Positions 1 through 11,418 are shown, counted from the first letter of the stretch. The stretch: 64,000 nt of DNA from Rubinisphaera italica (GCF_007859715.1 NZ_SJPG01000001.1:1240001-1304000); one strand, 5' to 3'. The notes: generated by a model from the letters alone, not told the origin. Program-made: numbers and translations.

Positions 1-383
1 AGCTCTTCTCCTTTGCGATCGATCTTCTCGGCTTCCCGCATCGAGAGCTCGGCCATTTGTTCCAGAGCCTCATCACTCAGCGAGTAGCAACTCTTGCGGC
101 CTTTCGTCTTCAAATATGACAGTGTTTGCAAATGAGCAAATTTGCAGGCCCACGAAGCAAAGGTTCGGCTGGTATCAAATTCCTTACGCTTTCGCCACAA
201 CACAAGATTCGTTTCCTGGAGCACATCCTCAAGGTCGGTGTGATGTCGAAGCAATGTCCGTAAAAAGGCCGTTAGAGTCAGTTGGTGCGAAGCAATCAAG
301 CTGACAAATTTCTCATCGGATGCAACCTGCTGGTCAATTCCAGAGGAGACGTTTTCTTGTATATGAAACTCGGGAATGGAAAT
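1..383 (-). CDS. ECF-type RNA polymerase sigma factor, planctomycete family (partial, 3' end outside window)
   Basis: Reading the minus strand in one open frame gives a sigma region 2: a helix around [20 protein letters not shown], then the core-binding and -10 recognition block [21 protein letters not shown] and [18 protein letters not shown]. This is the typical layout of the planctomycete ECF sigma family, which directs RNA polymerase to a small regulon. The C-terminal half (region 4) lies left of base 1. The start is unclear. After an in-frame TAA near base 411 there is no ATG, GTG or TTG until a TTG at 297-299, which would cut into region 2, so an ATT codon at 381-383 is the provisional start. 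A separate ATG about 30 bases further upstream opens a nine-codon reading frame that stops. Either a rare start, a frameshift or a damaged 5' end is possible. The sigma family call is firm; the start is not. Confidence 0.75.
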   Translation of the reverse strand, partial: MSIPEFHIQENVSSGIDQQVASDEKFVSLIASHQLTLTAFLRTLLRHHTDLEDVLQETNLVLWRKRKEFDTSRTFASWACKFAHLQTLSYLKTKGRKSCYSLSDEALEQMAELSMREAEKIDRKGEE

Positions 384-847
384 GCCTTCAGAAGTACAGA
401 CTGATAACTTTTACCATTTTCGTCGATGAAAACAGGAAAATTACATCAAAGTGCGTCGACACGAACTACTATAAATGATGATATCTATTTAGACTTATCT
501 TTAGTAAGCGAAATCTCACGGCGTAATCTTTATTTTTCCATGAAATCTTGAAAATAGAGTCGAGAGGGGGGATTCACCTTCGGACTCCCATTTCTAGAGC
601 ACATTCAAAAATTATCTGCAGCCTTCAGCAGGAGCAAACACAGTGTTTCAGGACATTTGGTGTCCAAGCGGCTGCAGAAACCATTTGAAAATGGTCAGGG
701 AGGAATTCGCTTTCTTTCCGCTTGTATACAGGTAATTGTCCATCAGTCGATAATGAGGTAAAATTCAACAAGGGATATCAAACTTTATTGGACAGAAGTG
801 ATCTTCTCACTATCAATTAGTTATTCACTGTTGCTGAGGTAGGCAAA
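384..847. other. Intergenic region with one palindromic repeat copy
   Basis: This 464-base stretch separates the left sigma gene from a small plus-strand gene. It is AT-rich at the left and contains the MITE-like repeat at 593-696. No convincing reading frame, tRNA or terminator was seen in the rest. Confidence 0.6.
593..696. repeat. MITE-like palindromic repeat, copy 1
   Basis: A 104-base element with imperfect terminal inverted repeats. The left arm starts TCTAGAGCACATTCAAA and runs to CTGCAG; the right arm, read in reverse complement, starts TGACCATTTTCAAA and also runs to CTGCAG. CTGCAGCC and GGCTGCAG form the inner ends of the arms, and a central hairpin GGACA-loop-TGTCC sits at 651-665. 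A second copy, about 86% identical by hand count with one single-base gap, lies at 50283-50387. Shared ends, a non-coding position and no transposase suggest a non-autonomous mobile or REP-type element. Confidence 0.8.
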
Positions 848-1186
848 ATGAAAACGATTCGTCGATATGCGATGAGGTGCACCATCCTCGGGATACTCAC
901 GATTGCTGGAGTGTTTGGTATTTCACTGTGGAACAAAGCTGATTTCTGTAGAGGATGGGCCACTCATTACGAACAGTGTGCCCTCGACCTTCGGAATGAA
1001 CAATTGCTTGCCATTGCAGAAAAACGACTTAATGATGCCAATGCCTTTGAAAATTCTGCTCTTACGATGTCGGTGATCGCAAAAAAATACAATCGTGTTG
1101 CGAATAATCCACTACTTGCTTATCCATCGAAACCGCTCGTGACCGACGCAGAACTTAATGCAGAACGTATTGCGACTGACAATTAA
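848..1186 (+). CDS. Hypothetical membrane-anchored protein, 112 aa
   Basis: No family was recognised. The protein starts with a basic segment (MKTIRRYAMR) followed by one hydrophobic helix at about residues 11-28 (TILGILTIAGVFGISLW). This could be a signal anchor, or a signal peptide without a clear cleavage site. The remaining 80 or so residues are polar and helical, with a FCRGWATHYEQCA segment that carries two cysteines. A purine-rich stretch (TGAGGTAGGCAAA) precedes the ATG at good ribosome-binding distance, which supports translation. It stands alone between a repeat-bearing intergenic region and the convergent aldolase gene. Planctomycete genomes hold many such small single-helix proteins; no function can be assigned. 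Confidence 0.6.
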   Translation: MKTIRRYAMRCTILGILTIAGVFGISLWNKADFCRGWATHYEQCALDLRNEQLLAIAEKRLNDANAFENSALTMSVIAKKYNRVANNPLLAYPSKPLVTDAELNAERIATDN

Positions 1187-1365
1187 TCTGGACGAGGTTT
1201 GTCTGAGTCGCGTGAATAACATTGGATTGCACAAGGGTTGGGCATTGCGCGCATTGGCAGATAAAACTTTTCACAGACCGACCACGTGAATTCTGTTTTT
1301 GCACAGGCATATCGCGGCAAATGATTTATAGCTTGGTCTGGAAGAGGCATTCATGCAATCAAGGA

Positions 1366-2175
1366 TCATTTTGAAGAATCTTCAGAAAACAATCCTTGAA
1401 ATTTTTCTTTGGTCGCTCTGATTCCTGCCTGGAATGTGTAGACGTCTGATGTCATGGAAATGAGGCGACATCCTTTTTCCAACAACAGGGAAGCATGTTC
1501 CGGAGTGAAGGTGACGGCTCCAAACGTTTTGTTGTTGGCTTCGCAGGCAGCGGAAACACGTGTGACGGCTTCAATCAAAGTGGGATGCATTGACTGGCCT
1601 GTGATTCCGTAAGCCTGGCTCAAATCGGCAGGGCCGATGAAGAGATGGTCGACTCCATCAATCGCAGCAATCTCTTCACAACATTCGACAGCTGCGACGG
1701 TTTCAATTTGGATGGCGACAAAGGAGTTTTCATTCGCTTGATTGCAGAACTCAGCAGCCGGTGTCATACCGAACTTTCCATCGTGTCCACCGCCGTTGAG
1801 TCCTCGATGTCCTCTCGGAGCGAACTTTGCCCATTGCACAAATTCTTCTGCCTGCTCTGGTGAAGAAATCTGAGCAGCCATCACACCGCCAGCGCCAGAT
1901 TCCAGGCAGCGTGTCACAAGTGCGTAATCGGTCGGAGCCACACGAACAAAGGAATCCAATCCACAAGCCCGTCCGGCGCGCGTCGCTGTTTCGATTTGAT
2001 CAATTGTAAATCCAGAATGTTCATGATCGATCCAGAAGCCAGCAAAACCTCCCTGCAAGCCGTACATCTCAATTTGATTCGGGTGGAAAGAGCGTCCCAC
2101 GGCAAAAACATTAACGCGTTCTCCATTAGCAAGCCGCGATTTCAAAGAGGCCGGAGCGGAGGAGGTATTGGACAT
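1366..2175 (-). CDS. HpcH/HpaI aldolase/citrate lyase family protein
   Basis: A 269-residue class II, metal-dependent aldolase of the HpcH/HpaI (2-keto-3-deoxy acid aldolase) family; such enzymes split 2-keto-3-deoxy sugar acids or related compounds into pyruvate and an aldehyde. Visible family marks are [10 protein letters not shown] (active-site Asp-x-Glu-His), [30 protein letters not shown], the metal-ligand segment [11 protein letters not shown] and [12 protein letters not shown]. Length is normal for the family. It is the last gene of a minus-strand run headed by an ECF sigma factor and lies 64 bases downstream of the DUF1501 gene. Co-transcription is plausible but unproven. The exact substrate cannot be read from the sequence; 2-keto-3-deoxy-L-rhamnonate/fuconate-type acids are candidates, given the sugar cluster about 11 kb away. 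Confidence 0.85.
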   Translation of the reverse strand: MSNTSSAPASLKSRLANGERVNVFAVGRSFHPNQIEMYGLQGGFAGFWIDHEHSGFTIDQIETATRAGRACGLDSFVRVAPTDYALVTRCLESGAGGVMAAQISSPEQAEEFVQWAKFAPRGHRGLNGGGHDGKFGMTPAAEFCNQANENSFVAIQIETVAAVECCEEIAAIDGVDHLFIGPADLSQAYGITGQSMHPTLIEAVTRVSAACEANNKTFGAVTFTPEHASLLLEKGCRLISMTSDVYTFQAGIRATKEKFQGLFSEDSSK

Positions 2176-2239
2176 TGAGCTTATGATCCTTAAGGGGACA
2201 GTCTTTGTGAATGTGAACTATTCTGAAAAAGTTACATGG

Positions 2240-3514
2240 TTAATTAAACAAGGACGCGATCGGTTGTCCTCGATCTGTGACGGGGACAGGCCGGTCACCA
2301 TCGTAAAGATACTTCGAATAATCGATCCCCAGCGATGCATGTATCGTCGCAAAAAAGTCGGGAACGCTGATCGGATTGCTGACAACTTTTTTCGCTAAAT
2401 TATCAGTTTCGCCATAAGCTCCGCAATGGTTTAAGCCTCCGCCGGCAAGGACACAGGTGAAGGCTGTTCCCTGATGTCCTCGTCCTCCGCCGGCATCAAA
2501 TTCAGGAGGTCGGCCGAATTCTGTCGTGATGACAATGAGTGTTTTGTCGAGAAGGTTTTTCTTTTCGAGGTCAATCATTAATGTACTGACAGCCGAGTCC
2601 AGTTCTTGAATCAGAGCATGTTGCTGAAGGATCCCGGCATTATGAGCGTCCCAACCTGTTCCGTTCAGAAAGTTCAGATTGTGCGACACTTCAATAAACC
2701 GGACTCCCCGCTCAACAAGTCTTCGAGCCAACAGACAGCGTTGGCCAAACTCACCGCCATAACTGTTACGGAGTTCTCCAGGTTCTTCATCGAGCTGAAA
2801 GCTTTTGTTGAAGCTGGGACCACTGAGCTTTTGGCTCATGTCGATCGCTTCTTCGTACTCTTGCAACGAATCCTCTGAGTGAAGCCCCTGAGCTTCTCGC
2901 AATGTGGCGAGAATTGATTCTCGTCTGGACTGTCGCTTCGGAGAAATTGAATCCGGGCGTGATAAACCGGCAGGCCCCTGACTCGTGTCTGTGAGATACA
3001 AGTAGTTGTGCCGAGCTCCCAGAAATCCCGGACCTCGAGTGACATTCGGGTAACCAATCAGAACATAAGGCGGAGCATCCTCTTGAACGACTCCTCGCTC
3101 ATGGGAGATGATGGAGCCAAGTGAAGGGTAAAGAACGGTTCCACTGACAGGACGTCCGGTATGCATGAAGTTTGTCGCGGCTGCATGTTCGTCGATCACA
3201 TGATGATTCACCGTGCGAACAGCGGTCACCCGTTCCATGAGGGGGGCCATCTGTTTCAGATGCTCGCAAAGTCGAACTCCGGGAACTGAAGTTTCAATGC
3301 TGGGATAGTAAGAGCCAGGCTTTCCTAGAGCAGGATCCCCTAACCGTTTCGGGTCAAACGTATCCATTGCTCCCATGCCTCCACCGAGCCAGATGGAGAT
3401 GACATGCTCTGCACCGCCTTTGACGAGAGTGTCCGCTTGGGTTGTTTGCGAAAATGGAGCTGAGGAAGCAGCAGCAACCACTGCGGATGTTTTTAGGAAA
3501 TCGCGACGATACAT
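2240..3514 (-). CDS. DUF1501 family protein, Tat-exported
   Basis: A 424-residue member of the DUF1501 family, widespread in planctomycetes and usually encoded beside a DUF1549/DUF1553 cytochrome, as here. The N-terminus [20 protein letters not shown] is a Tat-like signal (RRDFLK). Later segments such as [33 protein letters not shown] and [22 protein letters not shown] are typical of the family, which has a sulfatase/alkaline-phosphatase-like fold by general knowledge. The ATG at 3512-3514 was chosen because AGGAGA lies six bases upstream; an in-frame TTG five codons earlier is less likely. The gene begins 63 bases after the large cytochrome gene. Its biochemical role is unknown. Confidence 0.88.
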   Translation of the reverse strand: MYRRDFLKTSAVVAAASSAPFSQTTQADTLVKGGAEHVISIWLGGGMGAMDTFDPKRLGDPALGKPGSYYPSIETSVPGVRLCEHLKQMAPLMERVTAVRTVNHHVIDEHAAATNFMHTGRPVSGTVLYPSLGSIISHERGVVQEDAPPYVLIGYPNVTRGPGFLGARHNYLYLTDTSQGPAGLSRPDSISPKRQSRRESILATLREAQGLHSEDSLQEYEEAIDMSQKLSGPSFNKSFQLDEEPGELRNSYGGEFGQRCLLARRLVERGVRFIEVSHNLNFLNGTGWDAHNAGILQQHALIQELDSAVSTLMIDLEKKNLLDKTLIVITTEFGRPPEFDAGGGRGHQGTAFTCVLAGGGLNHCGAYGETDNLAKKVVSNPISVPDFFATIHASLGIDYSKYLYDGDRPVPVTDRGQPIASLFN

Positions 3515-3577
3515 AGTTTCTCCTGACAATCAATGAAACAATATTTGATACTGAAGAGTTCTCTTAATTCATCAATG

Positions 3578-6500
3578 TTATGGAATCCAAACAAATTCGC
3601 TGACATTCACAATACTCCAGACGACATCTTCATAGACTTCTCTCCATTCTACTCGCAGTCGAGGATCTGGAGGTGGGCCCGCTTTGGCTCGTTTTTCCAT
3701 CTCCAAGGCAATCGAATTCGATTCCGGTTGGACATGATTGGACCAGGTGACAACCGGCAATGGTTCGAGCGGTTTCACTTCTTTCCATTCCTCTTTTGGT
3801 AACAGTCGATTTTGAAATCCCTCTGTTAATAAAGACGCGAGTGGTGCTCGTTCTGCTTCTGTCGGTTCTCGGCTGAGGATTTTCAAAAACAGAGTTTCCA
3901 CGAGTTGATCTGGTGAAGTCGCAGTGACCGCAGCTTCTGCCAGTCCACTATCGATTGAAGCACGGGTCAGTAGAACCGAAGCATCGCTATTTTGCAGAAC
4001 TCCCGGCTGTAGAACATTCGGATCGGATTCACGATCTGTAATTGGACTTTGTCTGGCCCCTTTCCAGCCGAAGGCTTCCATGATATCGGCGATTGCTCTG
4101 GCGCGTGGCAGACTTAAACTCGGTCGATCCCGCTCATTGGCCAGATTGGCAAACTTCCAGGCACGATCAGCAACTCCGAGCGTTAGCCGACGTTTTGAGA
4201 GATCACCAGCTTCTGGAGCAAACGTGATTTCCTCAACATCCAGCGGTTTACCGGCCGCTACGCACAAGGAATCGACCACTTGCTCAGCCGACATTCGTCG
4301 ACGATTCGGAGCAACAAAAAATTGTTTCGCCGGGGATATCGTATTCGGATATCCAATCGCTTCCCGCTGATAAACCTGGGAAGTCAGAATCAGTTTGGCA
4401 AGATGCTTAATGTCATAGCCATGGGTGATGAAATCCCGAGCGAGCCATTTCAGTAATTCAGGATGACTCGGAGTTTGTCCTTCCCAGTCATGTGGAGGTT
4501 CTACGATTCCAGCACCAATGAACCGTCGCCAAACACGATTCACAATCACTTCTGCAAAGCGCAGATTTTGGGGTGAGGTGATCAGAGCTGCCAGCTTTTC
4601 ACGGGAGTCTTCCGGGTGATACATCAACTTGGCCAACGACTCATCATCGTAAGAGCCCGTCACCTCCGCAAAAGGCCAGACTGGTTTTACGGGTTCTCCC
4701 GGTTTGAGTGTGACCTGAATCAGAGATTCGCGTAGCTTGTCTTCAAAGAATGCGGGCGGGACGCGGCTGCTGGAGGGAACAGTCACCGACTTCTGTTCAA
4801 ACATCGCCGCCAGGGCGTATAAGTCCTGCTGAGTGGTCTCGTGATAAGGAGAATCGTGACATCGCGCACACTGCAACTCGATTCCTAAAAATGCGGTCGA
4901 AACGATCTGGCCTTTCGCGGCGAAAGGGGCATCATTATTAGAAGCAATTCCGAATCCGGCACTCCCGCCTTCATGGGCACTCCCACGTAATAGAATCAGC
5001 TCCGTGACAAAACGATCAAACGGTTTGTTGTCGCGAAAGGAGTCGTAGATGTACCAGCGAAATGGCCCTGTCGTATTCAGGCTCGCATTGATCAGAGTCG
5101 GATTTTCCGCCAGCAGATCCTGCCAGTAACTCGTCCAATGATCAGCCCAGCGGTCATCAGTCAGCAACCGATCAATGAGCTGAGTTCTCTTGTCGCTGGA
5201 CTCATCTTTGAGAAAAATACGGACCTCATTGTCACTGGGGATCACTCCCACGGTATCAAGGTAAACACGTCTGATAAACGCGGCATCGGAAACAAGCGGG
5301 AGAGTTGCCACATCCTTTGGCGAGACGGGAGGGGCTGGCCAGTTCGCACCGCGATTGATCCAGTTTTCCAGTGTTGAAATCTGCTCATCACTGAGACCTG
5401 CTCCCCCCGGCGGCATGCGTTCCTCCGGGGAATCCGATCGGATGCGTCTCAGCATTTCACTCTCGTGAGAATCCCCTGGTTCAATCGCAGGCAGTCCGGA
5501 ATCTCCTCCAGCCTGAGCCACTTCCAGAGAATTGAGTTTTAGACCTCCCTGAGTTTTTTCACCATGACACCGAAAACAGTGATCACTCAGAATTGGCAAA
5601 ACATTGCTATGAAATTGCTCAGCCTCTTTGAGTGGTGTCTTAGACGAAGCTTCCAGAGCGGACTGAGATTTGGCCTTAAGGAATGCGTCGATCGGATGAT
5701 GTTCTTTGAACGGTTCCGGGATTGCTGGTGCAGGATTTTGCTCCGCCCACAGACTGGCTTGTTCGTGTCTTTTATTCCAGAAGTCTTCTTGACTCTTCGC
5801 GGCAATTCGACGTCGTTGATCGTCAAACTTTATTCGTTCTATATTTTGCTGAGCCAACATTGATTTCACGGTTTGATCGTCGAGATGTCGTTCTTGTTCA
5901 GAATCTGATTGGAGAAGAACATAGGATGATCCATCAGCAGTTTCGATGGCGACGCATGTTTCGCCTGGGTCTGTGCGAAAATTGCTGCCCCCAATCAACA
6001 TCTCCAGAACAACACGATATTTTCTTTCATCGCTGGCAATGAATTCTCCAAAAATCTCCTGCTGACGATGCTCAGCTATTCGCAACCCCGGTTTCGGGGG
6101 TTCGGCTGGTGGAGTTATCTCCTCAAAGCCATTTTGAGCCCGCTTGATGGGGACCGACTTCGCAATCAGCTCTCCCTCCACCCAAAGACGGCTCAGTCCC
6201 CGAACACGCATCAGCAATCGGTGTTCCCCTTGGGTAAGTGGAACATCGGCAGCCATTCTCACCAGAACGGGAGCTTTCCAGTTTTCTCGAATTCCCCATG
6301 AGTCATACCGTTGAGGAAACTGATCAAGTAGAAAGGAGTTCGTTTGCCATCGCAATGTTTCTTGTGGAATGGATTCGCCTTCATTGAGCCAGCGGAGATG
6401 GGACGGCATTCCTTCATGGAACGAAAGTTGGACGACATCTTTAGGCAGATCACCCAACTCCGGCATCACAGCGGGAAGTGGTCCTGCGAGCAGTTTCTGA

Positions 6501-7354
6501 TTCGGTCCCTGATAGCGAGATTTCAAAGTCTCAGCGGAAAGTGCCTGGCGATGGATTGAGACTTCATCCAGTCCTCCCCGAAAACTATTCGAAGCCGATC
6601 CTTTTAGGGCAGAGCCAATCCAGATGGCATCATTATCGGTTGTCGGAATATTTCGGGTTGGCCCCCCGACGTCCCAGTTTCCTGTAACTTGCTGACCATC
6701 AATCACGCCCAGGAGACTCTCCGGCTCACCAAATCGATAAGCTATCGCAATATGATGCCATTCTTTTCCGCGAGCGAATCCATGTTCTGAAATCCATCGA
6801 TGCCAGTTAGCATCACTGGACGCAGCACCGTCGGGCTGAGGGACTGTTGAAAACAGAAAACTGATGCGGGCTCTTCCTTCAATCATGCAAATGCGTAGCG
6901 ACCAGTTTTGATTGTTCACCCCAAAACCAGGATTTCCCGTACGGCCTTTCCCTATCACGTACACATTTTCCCCATTGTTAATCTGATCAACCTTCACCCA
7001 CGCTTCCATCGTGATTTCATCGCCATTGGTGAAGTCGAATGAGCTCTTCGTTCCCGGGTCATCGAAAGTAAAGCGGGCGCCTTTGCCGTCGAGTTGCACA
7101 GCGGTATTGTTTTCTGAGAAGCCGGGATACTCCGGTGCCCGTGGTCCCGCGACATCCCGGTGAACTCCGCCGTGCGATTCCAGACGAGTCGATTCCTCAT
7201 TTCCGAATCCCCAATAAGCGACTGGCGCAGTGGCATCTGCCAGAAGCGACTGCGCTGATGCAAACATGAGCAAAACTAATAACGGCATTGCTCGCACGGA
7301 TTGTTCAATTAGAGAACAGGGCCATTTGAAATTGAAAGGTGACGAACGCTTCAT
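3578..7354 (-). CDS. LamG domain plus planctomycete cytochrome C, DUF1549 and DUF1553 protein
   Basis: A 1258-residue exported protein. After a signal segment ending near residue 40 ([17 protein letters not shown]) comes a LamG/concanavalin-like domain at about 45-280 ([22 protein letters not shown]). A linker is followed by a planctomycete cytochrome C domain with a heme motif CFRCH at 593-597 and EERMPPGG. Then DUF1549 ([22 protein letters not shown]) with a second CxxCH at 829-833 ([10 protein letters not shown]), and DUF1553 ([20 protein letters not shown] segment, ending [12 protein letters not shown]). Such proteins are thought to act in the periplasm, perhaps on polymers, but no activity is established. 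GGAG lies five bases before the ATG. It sits between the FecR-like gene and DUF1501, a recurring planctomycete arrangement. Confidence 0.9.
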   Translation of the reverse strand: MKRSSPFNFKWPCSLIEQSVRAMPLLVLLMFASAQSLLADATAPVAYWGFGNEESTRLESHGGVHRDVAGPRAPEYPGFSENNTAVQLDGKGARFTFDDPGTKSSFDFTNGDEITMEAWVKVDQINNGENVYVIGKGRTGNPGFGVNNQNWSLRICMIEGRARISFLFSTVPQPDGAASSDANWHRWISEHGFARGKEWHHIAIAYRFGEPESLLGVIDGQQVTGNWDVGGPTRNIPTTDNDAIWIGSALKGSASNSFRGGLDEVSIHRQALSAETLKSRYQGPNQKLLAGPLPAVMPELGDLPKDVVQLSFHEGMPSHLRWLNEGESIPQETLRWQTNSFLLDQFPQRYDSWGIRENWKAPVLVRMAADVPLTQGEHRLLMRVRGLSRLWVEGELIAKSVPIKRAQNGFEEITPPAEPPKPGLRIAEHRQQEIFGEFIASDERKYRVVLEMLIGGSNFRTDPGETCVAIETADGSSYVLLQSDSEQERHLDDQTVKSMLAQQNIERIKFDDQRRRIAAKSQEDFWNKRHEQASLWAEQNPAPAIPEPFKEHHPIDAFLKAKSQSALEASSKTPLKEAEQFHSNVLPILSDHCFRCHGEKTQGGLKLNSLEVAQAGGDSGLPAIEPGDSHESEMLRRIRSDSPEERMPPGGAGLSDEQISTLENWINRGANWPAPPVSPKDVATLPLVSDAAFIRRVYLDTVGVIPSDNEVRIFLKDESSDKRTQLIDRLLTDDRWADHWTSYWQDLLAENPTLINASLNTTGPFRWYIYDSFRDNKPFDRFVTELILLRGSAHEGGSAGFGIASNNDAPFAAKGQIVSTAFLGIELQCARCHDSPYHETTQQDLYALAAMFEQKSVTVPSSSRVPPAFFEDKLRESLIQVTLKPGEPVKPVWPFAEVTGSYDDESLAKLMYHPEDSREKLAALITSPQNLRFAEVIVNRVWRRFIGAGIVEPPHDWEGQTPSHPELLKWLARDFITHGYDIKHLAKLILTSQVYQREAIGYPNTISPAKQFFVAPNRRRMSAEQVVDSLCVAAGKPLDVEEITFAPEAGDLSKRRLTLGVADRAWKFANLANERDRPSLSLPRARAIADIMEAFGWKGARQSPITDRESDPNVLQPGVLQNSDASVLLTRASIDSGLAEAAVTATSPDQLVETLFLKILSREPTEAERAPLASLLTEGFQNRLLPKEEWKEVKPLEPLPVVTWSNHVQPESNSIALEMEKRAKAGPPPDPRLRVEWREVYEDVVWSIVNVSEFVWIP

Positions 7355-7462
7355 GACTTCTCCGAGCTATTTGTGGCATCAAATCGAGATGCTGGTTCAG
7401 GCGGGATTGAACGGGCCAGTTGGGCTGACGCGATCAATTGATCAGGATCGGTTAATTCAGGG

Positions 7463-9250
7463 CTAATTATTAGGACTCAACGGCGGTAGACCAGCTATGA
7501 ACACAGGGTCGACTTTCGATGCTGTTCCTGAAGCCGCATGTTGAAAGAAAAGTTCTTCCACTTGCTCTCCCTCCGCATAACCCATTTCAGAAAGATCAAT
7601 TCCCACTCCAATCACACGAAAGTGTAAATGGCTCACATCCACTTTGAGGGAATCTTTATAGGATTTCAGATCTTCAAGAGAAACTGCCGTGTTGGGATAT
7701 CGGTGAGACCAGAGCATCGTCAATTCCCGTAATGATGGGGAATTCATTGTTAAGTCGAACTTTGTGACGGTCAATGGATTTAAATCCGTTCGGTTTGAAA
7801 CCGGATATACATGAAAAGGGTCGCCGTCCGGGGGATTGGTGTACAGCTGGACTTCAAAGAGAACGACATCTGGCCCCGCGTGATTTACGACTGGATTTCG
7901 AAATCGGATTCCCAATCCGGGAGGACGTTCGGAGTCCACATTGGATTGGGAGTCAAATACAGGTATAGGGTCCAGTGGAAGTGGCTGACCACCAAAATTA
8001 ATCAGTCCGGTTGTCAGGTTGCGATCTTCCAGCCACTCAGCCGGGCGACTTGGCGGAGTCCGAGTCCCTGATAAATATCCATTGGGTTCTGGTTCGGGAT
8101 CAGACCGAAACCAGGTGACTTCAATCGGTACCAATTCCTCAGAGGAATAATGCTGAAGGAGCCCATTTCGTTGCACTTTAAGCGAAATCAGTTCATCGAC
8201 AGAGGACTCCACTGTTGATGATGCCTGATAACTCACCAGTCGATCGGGAAGCTGGAAACGATAAGGTTGTGGATTAAATCCCGCTTTTTGTCCTGTATGA
8301 TCATGAAACCCACCAATACGAGCTGCTTCGCCATCAGTTAACTGAATAAAATCGGCGTGTTCTTTTTGTGCAGCCTCAGGAAAGTCAGAAGATGACTGGT
8401 CATCCGAACTTTGAGGAGTTGAATAGAGATCGGCTGCTCCTTCAAGGACATGTACTTCCGCCTCATTATTATCCTGGACATTCACATAGAAACGCGTGCC
8501 GCGGTCAATCACTTTGGTGACCGGCGTAATCACTTCAAACCCCTCAGCTCCTGGAGGAGCATGAACTGAGCAAGCACCCGTGTTCAGGACCAGGCAATTT
8601 TCTGTTGTGACCTGAAAAATAGAAGGCCCCTCGATAATTGTTGTGGCTCCCGAGGGGAATTTCAATTTTACGATGCCGCTTTGCAGCATGTAGTCTCGAC
8701 TCAGCTCCACACCGGTTCCAGTGGCTAGAACCGACTGATCAAAAAATCTTGCCCGGACTTCTCCAGTAAGAATCACATTTGATTTTTTTGGTAATGATGT
8801 GGAATCCTGCTTCGCAATCGTATCGACTCTCACCTCATTTCTGACAAACAGTCCAAGTGCGATTAATAGTGAAGCGACCGCAAAACCCAGTGATGCAAAA
8901 ATGAGTTTTCGAGAAACCGAAATGTCAGATCGGCCTGAAGAAAAGAGGGTGGCAAATGACTGATTTGTCGCATGGGGTGAGGTGGGCATGGATTTAGTAT
9001 CAGCCACGTTTTCTTCTTGAAATTTCCCAGAACGGCCATAGGCATCCAGTCGAAAAAGATCGTGAATGGCAGCAGTGCGGACCTGCACTTGTTGAAACAG
9101 TTTTTTCTTGGCGGGATCACTACATATCGCGTCCTCAAATTCTTGAACTTCGGCAGGATTTAATGAACCATCCTGGAAACGCATGATTGTTTCCAGAAAT
9201 TCAAAATGATCATCGTCTTCCGGGGAGGGTTTCATTTTAGAATCATTCAT
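7463..9250 (-). CDS. FecR-domain membrane protein, probable anti-sigma partner
   Basis: A 595-residue protein with a cytoplasmic N-terminus (about 1-120, [22 protein letters not shown], resembling planctomycete anti-sigma regions), one membrane helix near 130-150 ([21 protein letters not shown]), and a FecR domain at about 180-280 ([50 protein letters not shown]). About 300 further residues match no family I recognise and end [15 protein letters not shown]. The ATG at 9248-9250 overlaps the sigma stop codon by eight bases and follows GGAGAG, so the two are translationally coupled. A longer reading frame would run into the sigma gene and was not used. FecR proteins sense signals across the membrane and control a partner sigma factor; that role is inferred here from the overlap. 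Confidence 0.85.
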   Translation of the reverse strand: MNDSKMKPSPEDDDHFEFLETIMRFQDGSLNPAEVQEFEDAICSDPAKKKLFQQVQVRTAAIHDLFRLDAYGRSGKFQEENVADTKSMPTSPHATNQSFATLFSSGRSDISVSRKLIFASLGFAVASLLIALGLFVRNEVRVDTIAKQDSTSLPKKSNVILTGEVRARFFDQSVLATGTGVELSRDYMLQSGIVKLKFPSGATTIIEGPSIFQVTTENCLVLNTGACSVHAPPGAEGFEVITPVTKVIDRGTRFYVNVQDNNEAEVHVLEGAADLYSTPQSSDDQSSSDFPEAAQKEHADFIQLTDGEAARIGGFHDHTGQKAGFNPQPYRFQLPDRLVSYQASSTVESSVDELISLKVQRNGLLQHYSSEELVPIEVTWFRSDPEPEPNGYLSGTRTPPSRPAEWLEDRNLTTGLINFGGQPLPLDPIPVFDSQSNVDSERPPGLGIRFRNPVVNHAGPDVVLFEVQLYTNPPDGDPFHVYPVSNRTDLNPLTVTKFDLTMNSPSLRELTMLWSHRYPNTAVSLEDLKSYKDSLKVDVSHLHFRVIGVGIDLSEMGYAEGEQVEELFFQHAASGTASKVDPVFIAGLPPLSPNN

Positions 9251-9776
9251 AACTACTCTCTCCGCCAGCAATGGCCAATCGTGTCTGAATGCATTTCTCA
9301 AGCAAGCTGTATATTCGAGCTAATGCCTGATAAACAGTGGCTGGTTTTCGGCCTAGGATATTTGCAACATCAATTCCCGAACGACCTTCAAAGTATCGCA
9401 ATTGCAAGATCCTGCGATTATTGGGAGTCAACTCTTCCAGGCAGTAGGCCATCGCATCACGTGTTTCCGACATGCACTCATCCTGACTTCCAGGCCAGTC
9501 TTCCGAGAGCGAACTTAAGGCCTCTTCGGAAAGTCCATAGTACTTACCGTCGCGCGAACGGATGACATCAATCGCTCGGTTCTTACTCAGAACTCTGGCC
9601 CACTTCAACAGATGATCTCGCGATTCAAAGTGTTCTTCTCGCAACAATGTCTTAACACACGTATCCTGAAAAATATCTTCAGCCATGTGAAAGCTCCGCA
9701 CAATCGTGACGACAAATGCAGTCATAGCTAATCGCTCTTCAAGTAAAATCGCCGTCGCTTCTTCTCGAGTCAGCAA
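9243..9776 (-). CDS. ECF-type RNA polymerase sigma factor
   Basis: A 177-residue two-domain sigma factor. Region 2 is at about 18-85 ([27 protein letters not shown], then [21 protein letters not shown]) and region 4 at about 115-170 ([41 protein letters not shown]). The spacing and helix-turn-helix match planctomycete ECF factors. The only suitable start is a TTG at 9774-9776, preceded by AGGA at eight bases; an ATG nearby is out of frame. It is the first gene of a minus-strand run FecR, cytochrome/DUF1553, DUF1501, aldolase, and probably drives that run or its own promoter. The signal sensed is unknown. Confidence 0.9.
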   Translation of the reverse strand: MLTREEATAILLEERLAMTAFVVTIVRSFHMAEDIFQDTCVKTLLREEHFESRDHLLKWARVLSKNRAIDVIRSRDGKYYGLSEEALSSLSEDWPGSQDECMSETRDAMAYCLEELTPNNRRILQLRYFEGRSGIDVANILGRKPATVYQALARIYSLLEKCIQTRLAIAGGESSYE

Positions 9777-10301
9777 AGAATCATTCCTTCTAATTGATCA
9801 TCTCAAAGTAATAACGATGGAGTCACGGTTCTCTCGACAATTTCCCACTCGCTAGTACAGAATTGTTTCGCTGATGCCACCATATTTTTGTGAGATCACT
9901 TCTGGAAGTGATTCAACCCAGTAAGTGTTTTGCTTCGAAAGAAAACGGACAGGCTTCGATGATCTTGCCAGACATTTCGTAGAGGAAGGTGCGTCTTGCA
10001 GAGTGTTAATGAAAATTCAAGCGGGAGTCCGCGTCTCTGTAGCACCCGCGGTGACGGATGGTATGTATTCATTCGAATACAGTAGATATACCCATGAAAT
10101 GGACAGTGTTAAAAAATTATGAAAAAATTGTCGAGAGAACAGATGAATATACGTCATATGTTTATATGGCAATGCCAGGTACCGTAACGTCTTAGGCCTT
10201 ATTCATTCAAATTGGATTTGTTCGTTTCTTCATAACCTGCGATGAGCCATAGCTTTGCATGATTTGTTTTTTTCACGTTTTGTTGCAGGAAGGCTCGCTC
10301 C
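9777..10301. other. Divergent intergenic region, no gene found
   Basis: This 525-base gap lies between the minus-strand sigma gene and the plus-strand DUF1559 gene and must hold the promoters of both. The part near 10100-10160 is very AT-rich. A 65-codon frame at 9925-10122 has no ribosome-binding site and no family features. No RNA gene, strong hairpin or repeat was seen. Confidence 0.5.
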
Positions 10302-11312
10302 ATGTTCAAATTGGATCGTCAAAACAGGCTGGGTTTCACACTGATTGAGTTATTGGTTGTTATCGCGATCATCGCCATATTGGTGGCGTTGCTACTACCA
10401 GCAGTCCAACAGGCGCGTGAAGCCGCTCGCCGCAGTTCCTGTAAAAATAATCTGAAGCAATTATGTCTGGCACTTCACAATTACCACGATACCCATACTG
10501 TTTTCCCAATTGGGGAAGGTTTTGGCTATTCTGCTGTTGATCAAGGGGCTAGCTGCGACGCCGCACCTCGACGCGCTCCCTGGACGGTGTTAAGTCTTCC
10601 CTATCTGGAAGCATCTGCCCTGTATGAAAAGTTCGATTTCAGCCAGAGATTTCTGAGTCTATACACCGAAACTCCCACTTCTGGAAACAATCATGATGCT
10701 TCAAACGTCAGTGTAAATGCCTTTCATTGTCCCTCCTTTCCGGCTGCTGATGGACTGCACACGAATTATTTTGGTGTGATGGGCGGAGGAGAAAATCTGG
10801 CAGATTGGGCTCACACCAGTCGGTTCGGACGTGCATTCTGGAACAATGGAACATTTTATCTGAATTCCAAAACGAAAATGCGAGATATCACTGATGGTAC
10901 GAGCAACACTTTCTTTATCGGAGAAACAAAGTACCAGCTCGGCCCCAATGGTCGAACAGATGGAGTCCGCACTGGTTGGGCTTCAACAGTTCGCGGGTGT
11001 GTCAATGCAACTCCCGGTGTGACAGCTGCAGTTACCGATGTCCCCGTCAATTCGTATATTGGGGATGGCAATAAGGATGACACGCTGTTTGAAGTGGGAG
11101 TCAATTCCAACGATGCTAATTTCAGAGGCTCGGTCAACGGCGTGGCGTCATCACAGAACCTTCAGGGACGTGCCTTCGGGAGTGCCCATCAAGGAGGATG
11201 TCATTTCGGCGCGGTCGATGGCTCCATCCATTTTATCAGCGAAAATATCAATATTCCCACATTGCAATATCTTGCAATCCGCGATGACGGACAGGTCATT
11301 GGGGAATTTTAG
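10302..11312 (+). CDS. DUF1559 family protein with type IV pilin-like N-terminus
   Basis: A 336-residue DUF1559 protein. The N-terminus has a prepilin cleavage/methylation signal, [20 protein letters not shown], followed by the hallmark [20 protein letters not shown]. The C-terminus carries the H-x9-DG-type motif [20 protein letters not shown]. Such proteins exist in tens to hundreds of copies per planctomycete genome and are thought to be exported pseudopilin-like surface proteins; no biochemical function is settled. AGGAAGG lies upstream of the ATG. It is monocistronic, divergent from the sigma gene and convergent with the ArsR gene. Cysteines are more numerous than in the second DUF1559 protein of this window. 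Confidence 0.95.
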   Translation: MFKLDRQNRLGFTLIELLVVIAIIAILVALLLPAVQQAREAARRSSCKNNLKQLCLALHNYHDTHTVFPIGEGFGYSAVDQGASCDAAPRRAPWTVLSLPYLEASALYEKFDFSQRFLSLYTETPTSGNNHDASNVSVNAFHCPSFPAADGLHTNYFGVMGGGENLADWAHTSRFGRAFWNNGTFYLNSKTKMRDITDGTSNTFFIGETKYQLGPNGRTDGVRTGWASTVRGCVNATPGVTAAVTDVPVNSYIGDGNKDDTLFEVGVNSNDANFRGSVNGVASSQNLQGRAFGSAHQGGCHFGAVDGSIHFISENINIPTLQYLAIRDDGQVIGEF

Positions 11313-11418
11313 ATCGTATCCTGAGAGTATCCAGAATATAAAAAAGCATCGTCTGCCAGAACAGGCTGAGGTTTGATTCAAGTCTTCACTTGGTGGTGGC
11401 GGATCTAAGAAATCGAGT

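Noticed and set aside
9925..10122. 65-codon plus-strand frame in the divergent promoter region
   Set aside because: There is no ribosome-binding site, no family feature and its position is where promoters are expected.
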